Source: an uncultured Methanobrevibacter sp. (GTDB lineage: Archaea; Methanobacteriota; Methanobacteria; Methanobacteriales; Methanobacteriaceae). From it: DNA of 7,592 nt. Location of the stretch: contig ONIK01000078.1 in assembly GCA_900317865.1 (NCBI GenBank), positions 1 to 7,592 on the forward strand, written 5' to 3'. A program made the position numbers and the translations under genes. Positions 4,788 through 7,592 of the stretch are shown here, piece after piece. Within the stretch, counting starts at the first letter, position 1, and every line of letters starts with the position of its first letter. Under the pieces are notes generated by a model, which saw nothing but the letters and a program-made list of their open reading frames with translations, did no database searches and had not been told where the DNA came from.

Positions 4788-7592
4788 ATGAAATATAAAA
4801 AATTATTATTAATGCTAATTTTAATATTTATAATTCCTATAAGTTATGCAAATACAAATTTGACTGATGAAATAGGAATTAGCGATGAAAATGGACAAGT
4901 CTCATTAGAAAATCCGAACGAATACTATTTTAATTCATCACTGCCTACTGACGGTGACGGATCAAAGGAAAATCCTTATAATCATCTTGAGTCTTCAAGA
5001 ATAAAAACAGACAGTACCCTTTATTTTGCAGATGGTAATTATGAATTAAATATAAATAAAAATATATTTAACGTGAAAATCATAGGTCAAAACACAGAAA
5101 AAACGATAATTGATTTAAAAAAACATACCTTAACAACATATAATTTTGCTGCTGAAAATATTACTTTGATAAATTACCATATCCAAAATTACTATGATTT
5201 AAATCTGACAAATGCCATTTTAGATTATGGCGAAGGAACATCCATGGATTCCTATGGAAATACTTATGGAGGAGCAATCTGTAATATTGGAGATACTATA
5301 GAAAATCCTACTTTAAATATCAATAATTGTACAATAAAAGAAAATATTGCCGATTATGGCGGTGCAATCTACTCAATAGCCGGAACCGTAAATATTGAAA
5401 ATTCCATATTTTACCATAATGTCGCCAACGATTACGGTGGCGCAATAGCATGTGAGTATAATTACGCACTAAACATTAAAAATACCATATTTGAGCATTG
5501 TTACAGTTTAAGAAATGCCGGTGGCGCAATATACATAAGAGAAGCTGAAACAAAAATATCCAATTCAACATTCCGATACAATAAAGCGACATTTGGTGGA
5601 GCTATTTGTGACTTGGATACTTCCCTTGAAATAGCAGATTCCCAATTTTATAATAATACTGCAGCCTATGACGGCGGTGCAATATATAAAATGTATGGAA
5701 ATATCACAATAAATTCATCTAATTTTAATGAAAACTATGCAAAAAATGGTGGAGGATTATTAATTGATAATTCAACACTAATTTTAAACAATAATGAAAT
5801 TTATAATAACTTTGCCGATAAAGGTTATGATGTTTATAGTATTTTGAATATTGAAGAAATATTAAACGGCAATACCATTGAGGATTATTACAATCTAACT
5901 AAATTCAATATAAATTTTGAATCAAGTAATTATACAATGTATAAATACAAACCGGACATAATTGAAACATTACCTGAATATTATAATTTAGCTGATGACG
6001 GTTATGTAACACCTGTAAAAAATCAGCAAAATAGTGGAAATTGTTGGGCTTTTGCTGAATTGGCCGCATTAGAATCCTGTATCCTTAAATCTTCTGGTGA
6101 AAGCCTTGATTTATCTGAAGAAAATATGAAAAATCTCATTGCAATGTTTTCAGATTACGGCTGGAATGTATATACAAATGAAGGTGGAATTTATGAAATG
6201 GGTTTAGGTTACCTTACAAGTTGGTTAGGACCTGTTCTGGAAGAAAATGATGAATTTGATGATTTCAGTGTTTTATCACCACATTTAAATAGTATTATGC
6301 ATGTACAGGACGTAGTATTTTTAAAAAGAAATAATGCATTGGATAATGATGGAATAAAAGAAGCTATTCTCAAATATGGAGGAGTTGCTACCGGAATATT
6401 CTACGATTCAGAAAATTTAAAACACAGCACTGCAGGATACTATTACGGAGGTAAAGAAGTTGGCAATCATGCCGTTACTATTGTAGGATGGAATGATACA
6501 TATTCAAGTGATAATTTCTTGAAAAAACCGGCAGGAGATGGAGCATGGATTGTTAAAAACAGTTGGGGCAAAAGCTGGGGAGATAAGGGATACTTTTATG
6601 TATCTTATTACGATACCAAACTGGCTGAAATCGGAAAAGATTTTTACTCATATACATTCATATTAGATGATAAAGAAGAATATAATAAAAATTACCAATA
6701 TGATATTGCAGGAATGACCGATTTCTTCAATACCGGCAGAACCAGCATTTGGTATCAGAATAATTTTATATCAGAAAGTTATGAAACTTTAAAGGCATTT
6801 TCAACATATTTCGCTACAACAACTGATTATGAAGCATATGTTTATGTAAATAATGTATTAAAGTCTGTTCAAGTCGGTTCTTCACCAGGCGGATATCATA
6901 CCATAAAATTAACTCCTTATGTTAATTTAATGCCAAATGATACATTTAAAATATCAATAAAAATTAAATCACCAATCTCCGCCAGTTTTCCAGTAAGCGA
7001 AGGATCAATAACAAATAAAAAAACTTATTCTTCAAATATGTCCTTTTTCAGTTATGACGGTAAAATATGGTATGATTTATCCAACTACACCCATACATAT
7101 GATACAAAAACATATTCCAGTCAGGTAGCATGTATTAAAGCATTTACATCATATGCCAACTTAAATTTTACTATCAATAATGTTTCAGGAAAAACCGATG
7201 AATCAGTTAGCATAACTGCTTCAATATATGGAGAAAACGGCGAGCTAATTAATGATGGAGAAATCATTTTTGAAATTGATGATGAAAAATACTCAGTAAA
7301 TGTCACTGACAGCAAAGCAATTTTAAATTTAACATTTGAAAAAGCCAAAATATATAACATTACAGGATATTTTACCTTAAATAAGATTTATCAATATGCC
7401 ATTGCAAATATTACTGAATTAATTCTCGAATTTAATATTGATAACTACAAATACCCAGAAAACATTACAGTAAATATAACATCAAATGTAGATGGTACAG
7501 CAACAATAACAATAAACAAACAAACATACCCAGTAACAATAAACAACAACAGCACAATCACAATAGAAGAACAACTACTGCCAGGAAAATAC
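4788..7592 (+). CDS. Secreted adhesin-like protein with papain-like (C1) cysteine peptidase, lectin-like and Ig-like domains (3' end outside window)
   Basis: The frame is open for 935 codons from ATG at 4788 to the window edge. Residues 1-21 are a signal peptide (MKYKK, hydrophobic core, likely cut after ISYA). DGDGSKENPY near residue 55 is typical of the entry to a beta-helix, and about seven GGAI-type coils fill residues ~161-352. Residues ~395-612 are a papain-family C1 peptidase. It has Gln413 in VTPVKNQ (oxyanion hole), Cys419 in GNCWAF (nucleophile), His561 in GNHAVTIVGW and Asn591 in WIVKNSWGKSWG, so it should be active. Residues ~630-788 resemble the lectin-like domain that follows C1 peptidases in archaeal surface proteins. 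Ig-like domains lie at ~790-878 and from ~880 to the edge. The Cys three residues before the nucleophile in papain is Ser416 here, and no I29-type propeptide is seen. An exported, cell-surface protease-adhesin is inferred; the substrate is unknown. An in-frame ATG at 4773 is possible, but it would put the ribosome site inside the gene. Confidence 0.93.
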   Translation, partial: MKYKKLLLMLILIFIIPISYANTNLTDEIGISDENGQVSLENPNEYYFNSSLPTDGDGSKENPYNHLESSRIKTDSTLYFADGNYELNINKNIFNVKIIGQNTEKTIIDLKKHTLTTYNFAAENITLINYHIQNYYDLNLTNAILDYGEGTSMDSYGNTYGGAICNIGDTIENPTLNINNCTIKENIADYGGAIYSIAGTVNIENSIFYHNVANDYGGAIACEYNYALNIKNTIFEHCYSLRNAGGAIYIREAETKISNSTFRYNKATFGGAICDLDTSLEIADSQFYNNTAAYDGGAIYKMYGNITINSSNFNENYAKNGGGLLIDNSTLILNNNEIYNNFADKGYDVYSILNIEEILNGNTIEDYYNLTKFNINFESSNYTMYKYKPDIIETLPEYYNLADDGYVTPVKNQQNSGNCWAFAELAALESCILKSSGESLDLSEENMKNLIAMFSDYGWNVYTNEGGIYEMGLGYLTSWLGPVLEENDEFDDFSVLSPHLNSIMHVQDVVFLKRNNALDNDGIKEAILKYGGVATGIFYDSENLKHSTAGYYYGGKEVGNHAVTIVGWNDTYSSDNFLKKPAGDGAWIVKNSWGKSWGDKGYFYVSYYDTKLAEIGKDFYSYTFILDDKEEYNKNYQYDIAGMTDFFNTGRTSIWYQNNFISESYETLKAFSTYFATTTDYEAYVYVNNVLKSVQVGSSPGGYHTIKLTPYVNLMPNDTFKISIKIKSPISASFPVSEGSITNKKTYSSNMSFFSYDGKIWYDLSNYTHTYDTKTYSSQVACIKAFTSYANLNFTINNVSGKTDESVSITASIYGENGELINDGEIIFEIDDEKYSVNVTDSKAILNLTFEKAKIYNITGYFTLNKIYQYAIANITELILEFNIDNYKYPENITVNITSNVDGTATITINKQTYPVTINNNSTITIEEQLLPGKY
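5268..5843 (+). repeat. Beta-helix coil repeats of the plus-strand protein
   Basis: About seven coils follow GGAI...I.NS.F..N.A (residues ~161-352): GGAICN, GGAIYS, GGAIAC, GGAIYI, GGAICD, GGAIYK and a degenerate GGGLLI. The set is shorter than in the left gene. It occupies the place where a papain-type enzyme would normally carry its inhibitory propeptide. Confidence 0.85.
7488..7592 (+). other. Ig-like domain segment with switched codon use (A/C-rich plus strand)
   Basis: This encodes VDGTATITINKQTYPVTINN and continues to LLPGKY, an Ig-like repeat of the same general type as at the left edge. From 7497 onward the 32 codons have 31 third positions A or C and none T. AAC, TAC and ATA replace the AAT, TAT and ATT common earlier in the gene. 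In 7501-7592 the plus strand has 75 A+C of 92 bases. Confidence 0.8.

Noticed and set aside
5268..5843. Pectate-lyase or other polysaccharide-degrading activity of the beta-helix
   Set aside because: Only structural coil motifs are seen, with no recognisable catalytic residues, so an enzyme call is not supported.
7121..7360. 79-codon open frame on the minus strand
   Set aside because: It is antisense to the Ig-like part of the plus-strand gene, which has a continuous frame with recognisable domains.

Overview
The window is AT-rich and holds the 5' parts of two very large, divergently transcribed genes for secreted repeat proteins, separated by a 100-bp control region. Neither gene ends inside the window: the left gene runs off at position 1 and the right gene at position 7592. 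Both products have signal peptides and Asn/Thr/Ser-rich sequence. They are built from right-handed beta-helix coils (GGAI...N.S.F..N.A), Ig-like strands, CARDB-like and DUF3344-like modules and, in one case, a papain-like peptidase followed by a lectin-like domain. With GGTGA/GGGAG ribosome sites and TATA-type promoter sequence, this matches the adhesin-like proteins of gut Methanobacteriales, most likely Methanobrevibacter. Methanosphaera is the main alternative. The assignment is by recognition, without database search.

Layout. Minus strand 4687 to 1: a 1562-codon fragment with a signal peptide, about fifteen beta-helix coils, an inter-domain region and one Ig-like domain. These are followed by two tandem copies of a ~370-380-residue module (CARDB-like plus DUF3344-like) and the start of another Ig-like domain. 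Positions 4688-4787: AT-rich divergent intergenic region with a TATA-like element readable both ways, a perfect 12-bp-arm A/T palindrome and one ribosome site for each gene. Plus strand 4788 to 7592: a 935-codon fragment with a signal peptide, about seven beta-helix coils, a C1 peptidase with an intact catalytic set (Gln413, Cys419, His561, Asn591), a lectin-like domain and Ig-like domains.

How they may work together (inference): both products are probably exported and displayed on the pseudomurein cell surface, and the shared promoter region suggests linked or alternating expression. The left protein looks like a pure binding/stalk protein. The right one adds a protease that could process itself, its neighbour or surface proteins of other microbes.

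The most unusual signal is compositional. Where each gene enters its Ig-like repeat region at the window edges, third-codon positions switch sharply so that the + strand carries almost only A or C there, although the two genes read in opposite directions. The middle of the window does not show this. No RNA genes, insertion sequences, CRISPR arrays or terminators were seen.
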